From Pseudopyrenochaeta lycopersici (Eukaryota > Ascomycota > Dothideomycetes > Pleosporales > Pseudopyrenochaetaceae): DNA of 64,000 nt. This document shows positions 55,500-64,000 of the stretch, in pieces; the first letter of the stretch is position 1; every line of letters starts with the position of its first letter. The stretch spans positions 239,155 to 303,154 of the forward strand of contig NHZP01000056.1 of NCBI GenBank assembly GCA_003313425.1, read 5' to 3'. The translations under genes were made by a program, and so were the position numbers. Below the pieces are notes generated by a model. The model was given only the letters and a program-made list of their open reading frames with translations, had not been told where the DNA came from and did no database searches.

Positions 55500-58400
55500 A
55501 ATGAAAAGTGTAATGGTTTTCGTGGTTGTTAGGGTAGGCCGTGCGCGTTTGAGTTGAGTAACAATGCCAAGATTAGGGTTTCGAGACACCATACAAAGTG
55601 CCCGGGGGAGAGTCCGACAGCGTGATAGACAAGGCATCACAAAAAGAAAGTTCATTGAAGTACAGTAATTTCCGTTAGAACGACCGCGAGGATTGCAACC
55701 ATATAAGGAAGAGAAAGGGCAATTTTATAGAGTATATATTGTCCATGTAGATTAATACAATGGAGCAGTTTACCAGCATTTTTGAGTATTTGCCAGCACA
55801 GCGCATCGCCGTATGCAAGAGCCACCAACAGGGTGTTATTAAATCCCAGTTGAAGACCCATTTAGACACCAAGCATCAGGAATATGTTCGCAGGACACGT
55901 TGGGAAATCGTCGAGGTAGTACAGGCAGAGGCATCATTGCAACAATGGGCCATGACCCAAGACGAGGTTGTTTACCCCAGCCCAGAGTCCAGCCCGTTGC
56001 CCCATTTGCCGGTGTACCACGACGGATTGCGTTGCCAGCAGTGCCCGTACGTTAATCGTAGCATCAAACGTATCCAAGAGCATTGTCGACAAGAGCATGG
56101 TTGGAAGGGGGACAGTCGGCCGAAGCCAGGGCGTCCGTCAGGCACGCGAACCATGTGGGCAACCGTGTCATGCCAAAAGTTCCAAAACACCAGTAAGATG
56201 GGCCGATTGTTTGAGGTCAGCGCAGCCACAGAGGCCCAGCACACAGGCGACGCGGACGTGGACGTAAGCCGGGCGATTGAGGAGTCGTTGGTCCAGGCCA
56301 CAGCCCAGTTAGAGGAGTTGGAAGAGAAGAAGAATTCCACCATCCAAGCCAACGACGACCGGTACGATTTTAGCAAGTGGTTGGATCGAGCGGGTTGGGC
56401 CCGACATTTGAAAGGGTTGAAGCGTGATTGGTTGTTAACAATGGCGACAAAGCCCACGACCAAGGAGCGCGCATTGTACGAGGTATGTTGGGCAGCACGC
56501 ATGGTCATGTGGCGGGCACAGCAGGCGTCCAAGGCAAGTGTGGTCGGGTTACCAGCCATGATGTACATCAATCGGCGAGAGTTTGGTGGCAAGGGCAACG
56601 AGAAGCCGTTCAATGCGCAGCAAACAGGAAAAACAATGGTCAGGTACAGCAATTGGTGGTTGGAGATTATTTCATACATTTGGCGGACCCACGAGTTGCC
56701 CGTTGTCAGCAGCCGCAACGACGACGTGGAGGTGGAAGGAAAGAGACCGCCGTATCACATCAGTGGCAGGCAGGATATGTGGTTGCAAAAGATCAAGATG
56801 ATCGTAGGGCGGGACCAGGAGGAGGATTGGTTTGAGGAGATGGAGTCGGACGGCGAGGGCGACGAGGAGAGGTTGGACGAGACGCAGGAGGAGGAATTAG
56901 AGGGCCATGTGTTGCAGTTCATGTTAGCATTGTTGGACCATTTTTTGGGCGACAGTGAGTACACGAGCGCGTTGATCAGTGGTATGGCCGTGTTGGGGAT
57001 CAGCGCCGAGGACGGTTGGTTGAGCCCGTTGGTATACACGCCCAAGCAGGCCGCCATCGTCAACACATCACGCATGTTGGTGTTGTACAAGTCGACCCAG
57101 TTGCGGCAGCAAGAAGTAGGCAAGTTAATGGCCGAGGGTTGGGGAGCAGAAGATGCAAAAGCCATGGCACCAAGCCATTTCCATTTGGTGCAGGAGATGG
57201 CCCAGCGGTTTATGACGTTGACCGATTACAATGGCAAGCCAACGCCCATTGATTATATACAGCGGTTGAAGGCATTTGGATTCCACATCCGGTACAACAC
57301 GAACGCAGAGGGAGTGGTCGATTGGAACGGCGATACGTTGTTGTACCGTAACATCCGGTTCAGCATGCCGCAAATGCGGTCGATGATCCACGGCACAATG
57401 GCCAGCACACGACAACAGATTGTAAGGGATTTAATGTTGTTGCAGATAGACGACGAGGGCGCGATAGCCAAAGACACAACGGCGTTGCCAGTCATCGATT
57501 GGGCAAGGTTGGTCGACAATGCAGCCGAGCAGCGGGTTGGGTGGAGTTTCATGGAAGACCCGCGCAACAAAAATGCCACAAGCGTAGATGATCCCAAGCA
57601 GTGGTTAGCGCAGCGGGTACAGAAGGAAAAGGCCATACAAAATAGTTTTATCGACGTTGAGGTGACACGGGCGGCGTTACCCAGAGGTGGAAGCGTGGTG
57701 TGGTTACGGGACCGCATACAGGCATACGGGCAAGCCATGAAAGAAGCCCGACACAAGTTGGCAGCGTTAGTCCATATGACAGGAGGTGCACCAGCGCGGG
57801 CGACGGAGTTGGTGACGGTCAAATACAAAAATAGCGCGAATGGTGACAGTCGAGGAATTTTTATCGAAGATGGGTTGGTAGTGTTTGTTACCAAATATCA
57901 CAAGAATATCGGACAGTCAGGCAACGGTAAAGTAATCCACCGATATTTACCACGCGAAGTAGGCGAATTAGTTGTTTATTATTTGTGGTTCGCCAGCCCG
58001 TTTTGGCACCAGATCGAGGGGGCGGTTCGTGGCAAGGCGGTAGACACGAGCGCATATATGTGGGAGCCCCAGCCGGAGCAGGGTTGGCAGAAACCCGAGA
58101 GGAAAAGAAGACGCGGTGCCGAGAGCGTCCAGTGCCGCAGCAAGAGCGCAAAGAGAGACAGCAGATGCCGCAGCGTCGGTCGAGCGAGCCAGGATTCGTG
58201 GGAAGAGGGGGCCGAGTCGGGTGACGATACAGAGCAACCAGACGACCAGCAGCGCCCCATAGAGTTGTGGAACACCAACCGGGTCAAGCACGCGATGCAG
58301 AAAGCATCGTTGCCGCATATGGGTGTCAAGTTAAATGTGCAGGCGTGGAGACATGGCACCAAGGCGATGTACCGTCGATACATTCACAACCGGGCCGCGG

Positions 58401-60109
58401 TCAAGGCATTTTTAGACGCCGACGAGGACAGTGACGGTTCAGAAAACGAAGATGAGTTTTTCGACATCCAGACAGGTCACGGCAGCCGCATGGCCGGCGG
58501 CATATACGGACGACCCGTCACGGAGGCCATGTTCAGCGTCGAGGCGAAGAGGGTCGGGTTACGTTTGGCCAGCATGGAGTGGCATGCGTTTTTGCAGATT
58601 CCGTCCACCATGTCGATGAAACCGCGGAAAGGCACGCAGGCAGCAGCAGCCCGTAAAGAAGCAGTAGAGGAAGAATACCGTCGGTGGAAGATGATGCGGT
58701 TGGTGGACGTAGACGCCGAGTTGAAGAATTTGTTGGGGGACCAGGCCGAATTCCGCAGCGTCCAAAGGCCAGCCATCCAAGCGATTATGCAGCACAAGAG
58801 CCCAGTAGTAGCCATCATGGGCACAGGGGCCGGCAAGAGCGTGTTGTTCATGTTGCCAGCGTCGGTGTCCACCGGGGTGACGATCGTGATTGTTCCGTTG
58901 GTTGCATTGCGGTTCGACATGAAAGAGCGGTGCGAGCAGTTGGGCATTGTCAGTGCAGAATGGAACAGTCGACGGCCGCACGAGTCCGCGCAAGTCATGT
59001 TTGTAACGCCCGAGGCAGCGGTGGGCGAGATGTTTGGCGATTACATCACCCGACAGCGGTTGATGGGACGTTTGGATCGGATTGTGGTGGACGAGTGTCA
59101 TGCCGTATTAGATTCGTTGGACGGTTTCCGTAGCCGGATGTTGAAGTTGAGAAGTTTGGTTCGAGTGGAGACACAGATGGTGTATTTAACGGCGACATTG
59201 CGGCCCAGCGAAGAGCAGCAGTTCATCGACGTGATGGGATTACCGTCCAAGAGGCAGTGCCAGTGGTTCCGCGGACAGACGACGCGTAAGAACATCCGAT
59301 ATCGAGTACATGCGTACGACACAGCCGACGAGCAGCAAGCAGTCCAGCATTTGGTGGAGGATTTGAAGAATAAGTACCCGTTGCCCGGCCAGGTTGTTGT
59401 GTATTGCGGTTTAGTGAAGCGAACAAAAGACATGGCCAAGAAGTTAGGGGCCGTTTGTTACCATCGGGAAGTTGGCAGTATCGAAGAGAAGAAGGAGATT
59501 GTCAAACAATTAACCAGTGGACAACAGCAGGTGTTCACAGCGACCAACGCGTTAGGGTTAGGGATCGATGCGCCGACGATCCGCGCGGTAGTTCACATAG
59601 GCACAATCCGCAAGATGCGGCATTACGCACAAGAAAGTGGCCGGGCAGGGCGTGATGGTAAGCCGAGTGAGGCAATCATCATGCGAGGGTATCGGAAAAC
59701 ACGACAAGGGAGGGTGTATGGTAAGTTTGGCAAGGACGTGGAGGCAGAGATGCAGGATTTGATTGCGGGAGAGGGGTGTATGCGGAAGGTGATTGACCAG
59801 GCGATGGATGGGGCGGATGGAGTGGATGGGGTGGACACGCGGTGGGAGTGCGAGGAGGATGAGGAGCGGTGTCAACGTTGCGCGAGGCCAGGGGTAGGGA
59901 GGGCGCAGGAAGAGGAGTGGGCGACAGCAGAAAAGATGGAGTTTGAGCAGCAGGGCAGGGGGCGGAAATGGTTGGCGGAGCAAGAGATGGAGCGGCAGTG
60001 CAGAGAAGCAGCAGAGGTGGAGGCATTGGTGGAGTTGATGGAGGAGTGGCGGGTAGGGTGTCAGTTGTGCCGGGCGTGGGGGGAAGATGGAAGCAGTGAT
60101 GTAAATGGT
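55500..60109 (+). other. 4.6-kb block with no CT dinucleotide on the plus strand
   Basis: I read every line from 55,500 to 60,109, including line joins, and found no CT on the plus strand (no AG on the minus strand), although C and T are both common and TC, CC, TT, CA and AG all occur. The flanks have CT at normal rates. The block covers about 260 bases upstream of TLH3 and its whole coding region up to the hAT junction. As a result leucine is written only TTG or TTA, the codons TCT, CCT, ACT and GCT are never used, and no codon ending in C is followed by one starting with T. TLH1 and TLH2 use CT freely. Confidence 0.9.
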
Positions 60110-60130
60110 CTGGACTGGACTGGATTTTGA
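55760..60130 (+). CDS. TLH3: zinc-finger / tyrosine-recombinase-like / RecQ-type helicase, CT-free gene
   Basis: This is an uninterrupted 1,456-codon ORF; a TAG four codons before ATG 55,760 supports the start. The N terminus has a weak finger (CKSHQQGVIKSQLKTHLDTK) and a clear one (CQQCPYVNRSIKRIQEHCRQ). The recombinase-like core has R680 (GGAPARATEL), K715, R864 (WRHG), H907 (TGHGSR) and Y916. The RecQ-type helicase has Walker A GTGAGKS (K1026), DECH from D1111, TATL and QESGRAGR. A Cys-rich patch (CEEDEERCQRC) and the start of the final zinc region (GCQLCRAW) follow. The last codons (about 60,109 on) come from a hAT terminus that replaced the natural C terminus. No stop or frameshift otherwise. 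In contrast to TLH1 it shows no RIP-type lesions. Codon use is extreme because CT is absent. Confidence 0.82.
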   Translation: MEQFTSIFEYLPAQRIAVCKSHQQGVIKSQLKTHLDTKHQEYVRRTRWEIVEVVQAEASLQQWAMTQDEVVYPSPESSPLPHLPVYHDGLRCQQCPYVNRSIKRIQEHCRQEHGWKGDSRPKPGRPSGTRTMWATVSCQKFQNTSKMGRLFEVSAATEAQHTGDADVDVSRAIEESLVQATAQLEELEEKKNSTIQANDDRYDFSKWLDRAGWARHLKGLKRDWLLTMATKPTTKERALYEVCWAARMVMWRAQQASKASVVGLPAMMYINRREFGGKGNEKPFNAQQTGKTMVRYSNWWLEIISYIWRTHELPVVSSRNDDVEVEGKRPPYHISGRQDMWLQKIKMIVGRDQEEDWFEEMESDGEGDEERLDETQEEELEGHVLQFMLALLDHFLGDSEYTSALISGMAVLGISAEDGWLSPLVYTPKQAAIVNTSRMLVLYKSTQLRQQEVGKLMAEGWGAEDAKAMAPSHFHLVQEMAQRFMTLTDYNGKPTPIDYIQRLKAFGFHIRYNTNAEGVVDWNGDTLLYRNIRFSMPQMRSMIHGTMASTRQQIVRDLMLLQIDDEGAIAKDTTALPVIDWARLVDNAAEQRVGWSFMEDPRNKNATSVDDPKQWLAQRVQKEKAIQNSFIDVEVTRAALPRGGSVVWLRDRIQAYGQAMKEARHKLAALVHMTGGAPARATELVTVKYKNSANGDSRGIFIEDGLVVFVTKYHKNIGQSGNGKVIHRYLPREVGELVVYYLWFASPFWHQIEGAVRGKAVDTSAYMWEPQPEQGWQKPERKRRRGAESVQCRSKSAKRDSRCRSVGRASQDSWEEGAESGDDTEQPDDQQRPIELWNTNRVKHAMQKASLPHMGVKLNVQAWRHGTKAMYRRYIHNRAAVKAFLDADEDSDGSENEDEFFDIQTGHGSRMAGGIYGRPVTEAMFSVEAKRVGLRLASMEWHAFLQIPSTMSMKPRKGTQAAAARKEAVEEEYRRWKMMRLVDVDAELKNLLGDQAEFRSVQRPAIQAIMQHKSPVVAIMGTGAGKSVLFMLPASVSTGVTIVIVPLVALRFDMKERCEQLGIVSAEWNSRRPHESAQVMFVTPEAAVGEMFGDYITRQRLMGRLDRIVVDECHAVLDSLDGFRSRMLKLRSLVRVETQMVYLTATLRPSEEQQFIDVMGLPSKRQCQWFRGQTTRKNIRYRVHAYDTADEQQAVQHLVEDLKNKYPLPGQVVVYCGLVKRTKDMAKKLGAVCYHREVGSIEEKKEIVKQLTSGQQQVFTATNALGLGIDAPTIRAVVHIGTIRKMRHYAQESGRAGRDGKPSEAIIMRGYRKTRQGRVYGKFGKDVEAEMQDLIAGEGCMRKVIDQAMDGADGVDGVDTRWECEEDEERCQRCARPGVGRAQEEEWATAEKMEFEQQGRGRKWLAEQEMERQCREAAEVEALVELMEEWRVGCQLCRAWGEDGSSDVNGLDWTGF

Positions 60131-60153
60131 GGTCGAATCCAGTCCAGTCCAGA
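60109..60153. other. Perfect 18-bp-arm hairpin at the hAT terminus
   Basis: TCTGGACTGGACTGGATT (60,109-60,126) and its exact inverse AATCCAGTCCAGTCCAGA (60,136-60,153) flank a 9-base loop. CTGGATT/CCAG words continue to about 60,205. Repeats of this type at an element end are typical of hAT subterminal binding sites. Confidence 0.7.
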
Positions 60154-60254
60154 TAAACCAGCTGGATTTACTGGATTATCCAGACCAAACCAAGTAAATC
60201 CAAATCCAGGTAAAAATAAGTAGGGATGGTGGAGCTTTGGCATAATATTGAACG

Positions 60255-62304
60255 CTAGTTTACATCCTTAAAGAAAACCTCACCATCCTCATCCATACTA
60301 AGCCAATCCTCATCAGGTTCACTCAGCTCTTGATCATCATTAATTCGAATCTCATCCTCTGCCTCCTCCTGAGCCTCCTCCAGCACCTCTTTAGGTGGTT
60401 CTTGATCGGAATTCATCTCCGCAGATATACCATCATCCTTCTCGCTATATACAACATCTGTTCCCCCCAGACCTCTTATTTCCTTACCAAGCTCCTGCCG
60501 AATATCTACATCCGTTGTCTCCTCCTTCGGGCGGCCATACCACCCTTTAAGGCACTCGTTGGCCTCAATAATATCAACAGAAAGTCGGTTACGGGTGTCA
60601 GAGATAAGGAGTTTGGCGCTACTAAATACGCGTTCGCATTCAGCCGACATTATTGGTATAGACAGCATATCGAGCGCAAATCGAGCAAGATCAGGTTGTG
60701 TGGTATAGCGGGCATTCCAGTACGCCAAGACGTCTTCTTCATCCTCTGGATCAGTGTTAATGAAGGCCGTGTATCGATCTGAAGTGGCAGAGGCCTTTTG
60801 CTTGACTTCTTCGTGAGCTCGAAGGCGACCAAAGTCGTTAGATTGACGAGGTTTCTGTGGCTTCTGTGGTTGGTTTTTATCACTCAACAACTCCGCGGTG
60901 TTCTTCCCTTTATATTCGCTCTCCCAGAGTTCCCGAACGCCCTGAGTAATCTTACGATTAACCAGCCAATTCTTTTTCTCTTCATGATCGTCCCATTGCT
61001 CATGAAACCAGAGCCACTTCTTTGCAGGCCGAAGGACGTGGGAGGCGTAATAAGCAGGAGATTCATCTACTAGATTGTAGTAGGTCTCTGCCTTTTCCCA
61101 AGCAGTAGCTGCTCCAGCTGCTAAAATATTGAATTCATCCCTCTCGGGGTGCTCTTGGACTTGCTCCTGAAAATATGCCTGAGCCCTATACGTCTCTTGT
61201 AGAACAAAGTCCAACGTTGTGAAATATCGGCAGAGTGTATCCTTTTGTCCTTGGGTCAAAAGTGTGGCCTCATAGAACGGTTGGAGGCATGTATGAAGCT
61301 GTTCAAGGAGAAGCCAATGTTGAGCGTTAAGGCGATCTTTTTCGATACCAACGCCGCGTCTAGGTATATGGGTGGCACAGAAGCGTTCAATCCGTTGCTT
61401 GCAATTAAGGGCTCGGCCGATTGATACAAAAAAGGTGTTCCAACGTGTAGAGTTGGTTTGAATAAGCTATTAGTAGTTAGTGTTCCACGGCTTCTAATTG
61501 GTTAGTTTGCTCTACAAAATCACTCACCTCCAAATTATCGAAGAGCGCCCACGTACCACCTATCCCACATCTTCTAAACTCAGAACGGCGCTGAGGCGTC
61601 ATTCGAATATACCGAACAACGTTGTGGAGGCGTCCTAGGGCGCCACGCCTTCTCCAAAACGCAGCAATCTTGTCGTAGTCCTTCCTTAAATATGCAAGTT
61701 CCAGCTCTTCTAAAGCTTCATCCGACTTCGTTCCTAAGAGGAAGGCCTGGGCAATAAGGTTAACGACGTGTCCAAGGCAACGGAGGCGACGACTCTTGCG
61801 CTGTTTCTCGGTCATGTTTGGATATAGCTTGCGTAAAATACAATCAACGCAGGTATCGTTTGAAGATGCGTTATCAAGCATGAAGTAGCCAATCTTCTTC
61901 CGAATTCCATATTCTTTGATCACCTTTAATACAATAGCCGCCTGGTTCTCACCAGAGTGCTCTCCTTCAACGCGACGGAGTGCTATCAGCTTGGTTTGCA
62001 AGGCGCCGTTTTGATCGACGTAGTGAGCGCAGATAGCAATAATTGCGTGGCAATTTGGTGACGTCCAAAGATCAAATGAGAGGTGGATACTTGAACGGGC
62101 ACAACGTAGCTCCTTCCGTAGGCTTTTCTTCTGTTTTAGGAACTCATTGATAACCCATTTTCGAATGGTATGTCGGCCAGGGATGAGCTTTGCAAGCTTA
62201 CGATTAAGGTATGTAAGAAGCTCCAAAAAGTAACCATTTTCAAGCTGAGCAAAGGCGATATGGCAGAACACGATCCACCGAATTAGAAGCATTTTAAACA
62301 ACAT
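60255..62304 (-). CDS. hAT transposase, 2 exons, N terminus probably missing
   Basis: Exon 1 is 62,304-61,528 and exon 2 is 61,466-60,255; intron 61,527-61,467 is 61 bases (GTGAGT...CTAAC...AATAG). Removing it joins LFDNLE to LIQTNSTRWNTFF, a conserved hAT motif. The joined product has 662 residues. Catalytic-core motifs are HLSFDLWTSPN (D78), GYFMLDNASSNDT (D144) and RCLGHVVNLIAQAFL. The C-terminal dimerisation block (AYWNARYTTQPDLARFALD; SAECERVFSSAKLLISDTRN) is complete, followed by a long acidic tail. The frame stays open upstream of ATG 62,304 to a TAG near 62,427, with no BED zinc finger, so DNA binding at the ends may be lost. Both exons are free of internal stops. Confidence 0.82.
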
Positions 62305-62430
62305 AAAGTCTGGCGCCCAGACAACCTGTGAGAGGTTCTTCTTTGGTTGATTAACTAACTGCTTGTCGATTGATCCCTTCTTTGGTAGAGGCTTGCCGCT
62401 CCTATCAATATTGTGTTCTGTAACGGGCTA

Positions 62431-62635
62431 GGCCAGTGCTCGAGGCTGCGCCGTCGTGCACGGATATACGGCTCGTGCACGGAAAACTTTGTACCTCGCG
62501 TGGCACCCAATTCTCCTCTTTTCTTCCTATCTTGGTTGTAGATAGCATCTGGACTAGATAGCTGGAATCCAGTTACTAGAGACCGCTCACATACAACCAA
62601 GATCTCGCAGCTGACGAGGACACTGAAAAAGCATT
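62431..62635 (+). other. Leader/LTR-like sequence before gag
   Basis: This stretch precedes the gag ATG and probably includes the 3' part of a 5' LTR and the untranslated leader. I could not place the LTR end or primer-binding site, because the partner LTR is outside the window. Confidence 0.35.
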
Positions 62636-63758
62636 ATGCAGGACCCTACCGAAGAAGTCAATATGCGGCTTAATAACATGGACCAACTAGTCCAGCAGTT
62701 GTTCGCCAAACTCGACGATATAAGCATCCGATTGGAAACGCAGTTACAGCAGCCATCTAATACGCCTGAACTTACACCACGCGCCACTGCCGCCCCAACG
62801 CCGTCGCCCGAACCTACCCCGGTAACTGTGAAGTCACGCCTTCCCCACCCTCCAATGTTCAGCGGCAACAAATCACAATGGCGAGGATGGAAGCTAGAGA
62901 TGGAAGCTAAGATTGAAGAAGATGCGCGAGCTATAGGGAGCTCGAAGGCTCAACTACGCTATATCTATGCACGCCTTGAAGGAACAGCAAAAATCAACGT
63001 TACTACATACTACGAGATGGCAAACAAACAAGAGTCTCCAAATCCTCGCGAACTTCTTCACCGTCTTGACCTCCTCTACGGTGAGCGCAACCGGAAAGAA
63101 AAAGCAATCCAGAATCTACATTCCATTCGCCAGAAAGAAGACGAGACCTTCATATCCTTCTACCCCCCGGTTCGAAAGGGAGATAGCCAACGCTGACGCA
63201 GAGGGATGGGACGACGTCGCTAAGACATCCTATCTGCGCAACGCGCTCAACAACAAGATGAGAGACAAGCTAGTAGGTACATCAGGAGGCGACAACCATA
63301 CATATATGGGATTTGTCCAAAAGTGCGCAAACCTAAGTAACGACATGGAGCTATATGGCCAGTGGACGAAGAAGAGAAGCGTTATCAGAGACGCCCAAGT
63401 ACCTACGTTGCCAACAACTACTAGTAGCAAGGCCGCCATGCAATTCAACCGCGAAGACATGATGGAATGGGAACCAACACCACCTACTCCAACCCAAGTG
63501 AACACTGTCCGCCTCCGCGACAAAGGCAACGTAAACGGATACCCTTCAAAGCGTCCGGAAGACCAAGAGCTACTTGGGAAACGAGCAAAGTGGGTTGGCC
63601 AGGAAGAGATTGACGCTCGACGCCGTGAAGGGCGTTGCCTTCGATGCGGCCGCAGCCGGTGCCGAATAGTAACATGCCCGCTAGCAGCCGCTATCCGACC
63701 AATGTACACCAGCGTCAAAGCCGCGTTAAGCGCCGCGCGTTACAAGCGCTGCTATTGA
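62636..63758 (+). pseudogene. Ty3/gypsy-type gag, frameshifted
   Basis: ATG 62,636 opens a 186-codon frame: N-terminal coiled coil (NMDQLVQQLFAKLDDISIRL), a Pro/Thr linker and a capsid-like region (PPMFSGNKSQWRGWKLEMEA). The frame shifts at a run of six C near 63,165. The protein continues in another frame from FEREIANADAEGWDD to a zinc knuckle at about 63,630 and stops near 63,758. One extra C explains the shift, either real or a sequencing error. The knuckle reads CLRCGRSRCRIVTC: C-x2-C-x4-C-x4-C where CCHC is usual, so His is replaced by Cys. Gag would package element RNA in cytoplasmic particles. Confidence 0.75.
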
Positions 63759-64000
63759 AGACGAGCTAGACGAAGCTGACAAAGGCAATAGGACTACGTG
63801 GCAGCTTCAGAGAGAATGGAAAGAGGAAGGAAGAGCAAAGATGGACGGTGACCCCTTTTTAGTGGACGTTAGACTTAATGGAACTGACTTCGTTACCGGT
63901 CTCGTAGACTCAGGCTGCCTTTGCTACTCCGCTATAAGTGAACGACTCTTTCAATCTCTGAGATTGCATCGTTGAAGATAGCACCGCGCCGGTTAGAAGG
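63759..64000 (+). pseudogene. Ty3/gypsy protease start, frameshifted, cut by window end
   Basis: In a third frame the sequence reads AIEDELDEADKGN, then VDVRLNGTDFVTGLVDSGCL, which carries the DSG active site of retrotransposon aspartic proteases, then CYSAISERLFQS. A further shift is needed to reach IASLKIAPRRLE at the window edge. Reverse transcriptase and integrase would lie beyond 64,000. The repeated shifts suggest a dead or poorly sequenced copy. Confidence 0.65.

Larger units (their letters stand above)
60109..62430 (-). mobile_element. hAT element, one end identified, other end not found
   Basis: The element starts in TLH3 with the CTGGACT-rich terminus and carries a transposase on the minus strand. 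No matching terminus appears before the retrotransposon at about 62,430-62,636, and the transposase lacks an upstream BED finger, so the far end seems truncated. No 8-bp target duplication could be identified. Confidence 0.65.

Noticed and set aside
59558..60026. Pro/Leu-rich minus-strand ORFs opposite the TLH3 end
   Set aside because: Antisense of a Glu/Gly-rich coding region; the TLH3 frame carries the helicase motifs.
55760..60130. CT absence in TLH3 as ordinary RIP
   Set aside because: RIP favours CpA and acts on both strands. Here CA is common, G-to-A damage is not evident, the frame is intact and only CpT on one strand is missing.
55760..60130. CT absence as reassigned CUN codons
   Set aside because: CT is missing in all three phases, across codon borders and in the upstream region, so a codon-level cause cannot account for it.
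62547..62581. CTGGACT-like words as the missing hAT end
   Set aside because: Only a short partial match without the tandem CTGGACT structure, and it lies in the retrotransposon leader. The far hAT end is therefore left unassigned.

Overview
The window looks like accessory, probably subtelomeric, DNA of a filamentous ascomycete (Pezizomycotina). The evidence is short GT-AG introns with CTAAC-type branch points, fungal transposon families (pogo/Fot1, hAT, Ty3/gypsy), telomere-linked-helicase-type giant ORFs, telomere-like motifs, and decay dominated by C-to-T/G-to-A nonsense changes inside otherwise unshifted long reading frames, as left by repeat-induced point mutation (RIP). No tRNA, rRNA or CRISPR array was seen.

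Layout. 1-6.3 kb: two decayed large genes, the first with a ParB/sulfiredoxin-like region. 6.3-7.7 kb: a mosaic of repeat fragments ending in a truncated pogo element. 7.8-14.9 kb: decayed minus-strand genes (membrane protein, RTA1-like protein, secreted proteins). 14.9-22.5 kb (R1), 27.8-34.6 kb (R2) and 47.6-55.3 kb (R3): three copies of one cassette. Each has a head-to-head pair of two-exon genes, 'A' (secreted, GPI-anchor-like, minus strand) and 'B' (secreted, tandem 55-residue units cut by KR sites, plus strand), followed by cytosine-poor AT-rich DNA. R1 also carries nested DNA transposons. 23.1-27.4 kb: a decayed ~1,420-codon gene. 35.1-36.8 kb: a broken minus-strand gene. 37.1-41.7, 42.9-47.3 and 55.8-60.1 kb: three giant ORFs (TLH1-3). 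They share N-terminal zinc fingers and a tyrosine-recombinase-like core; TLH1 and TLH3 add a RecQ-type helicase, TLH2 has none. 60.1-62.3 kb: a hAT element. 62.6-64 kb: a frameshifted Ty3/gypsy gag-protease start.

Most striking observations. (1) 55,500-60,109, including all of TLH3 before the hAT junction, has no CT dinucleotide on the plus strand. (2) The B genes look like Kex2-processed repeat peptide precursors with KR-EP/KR-EA junctions like yeast alpha-factor. They sit head to head with a putative surface protein; both genes are intact in R1 and R3 and both are broken in R2. (3) TLH proteins carry a tyrosine-recombinase catalytic signature with constant spacing. (4) A 16-bp palindrome array with fixed spacing lies before ParB-like genes. 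Functions are inferences from motifs; no searches were run.
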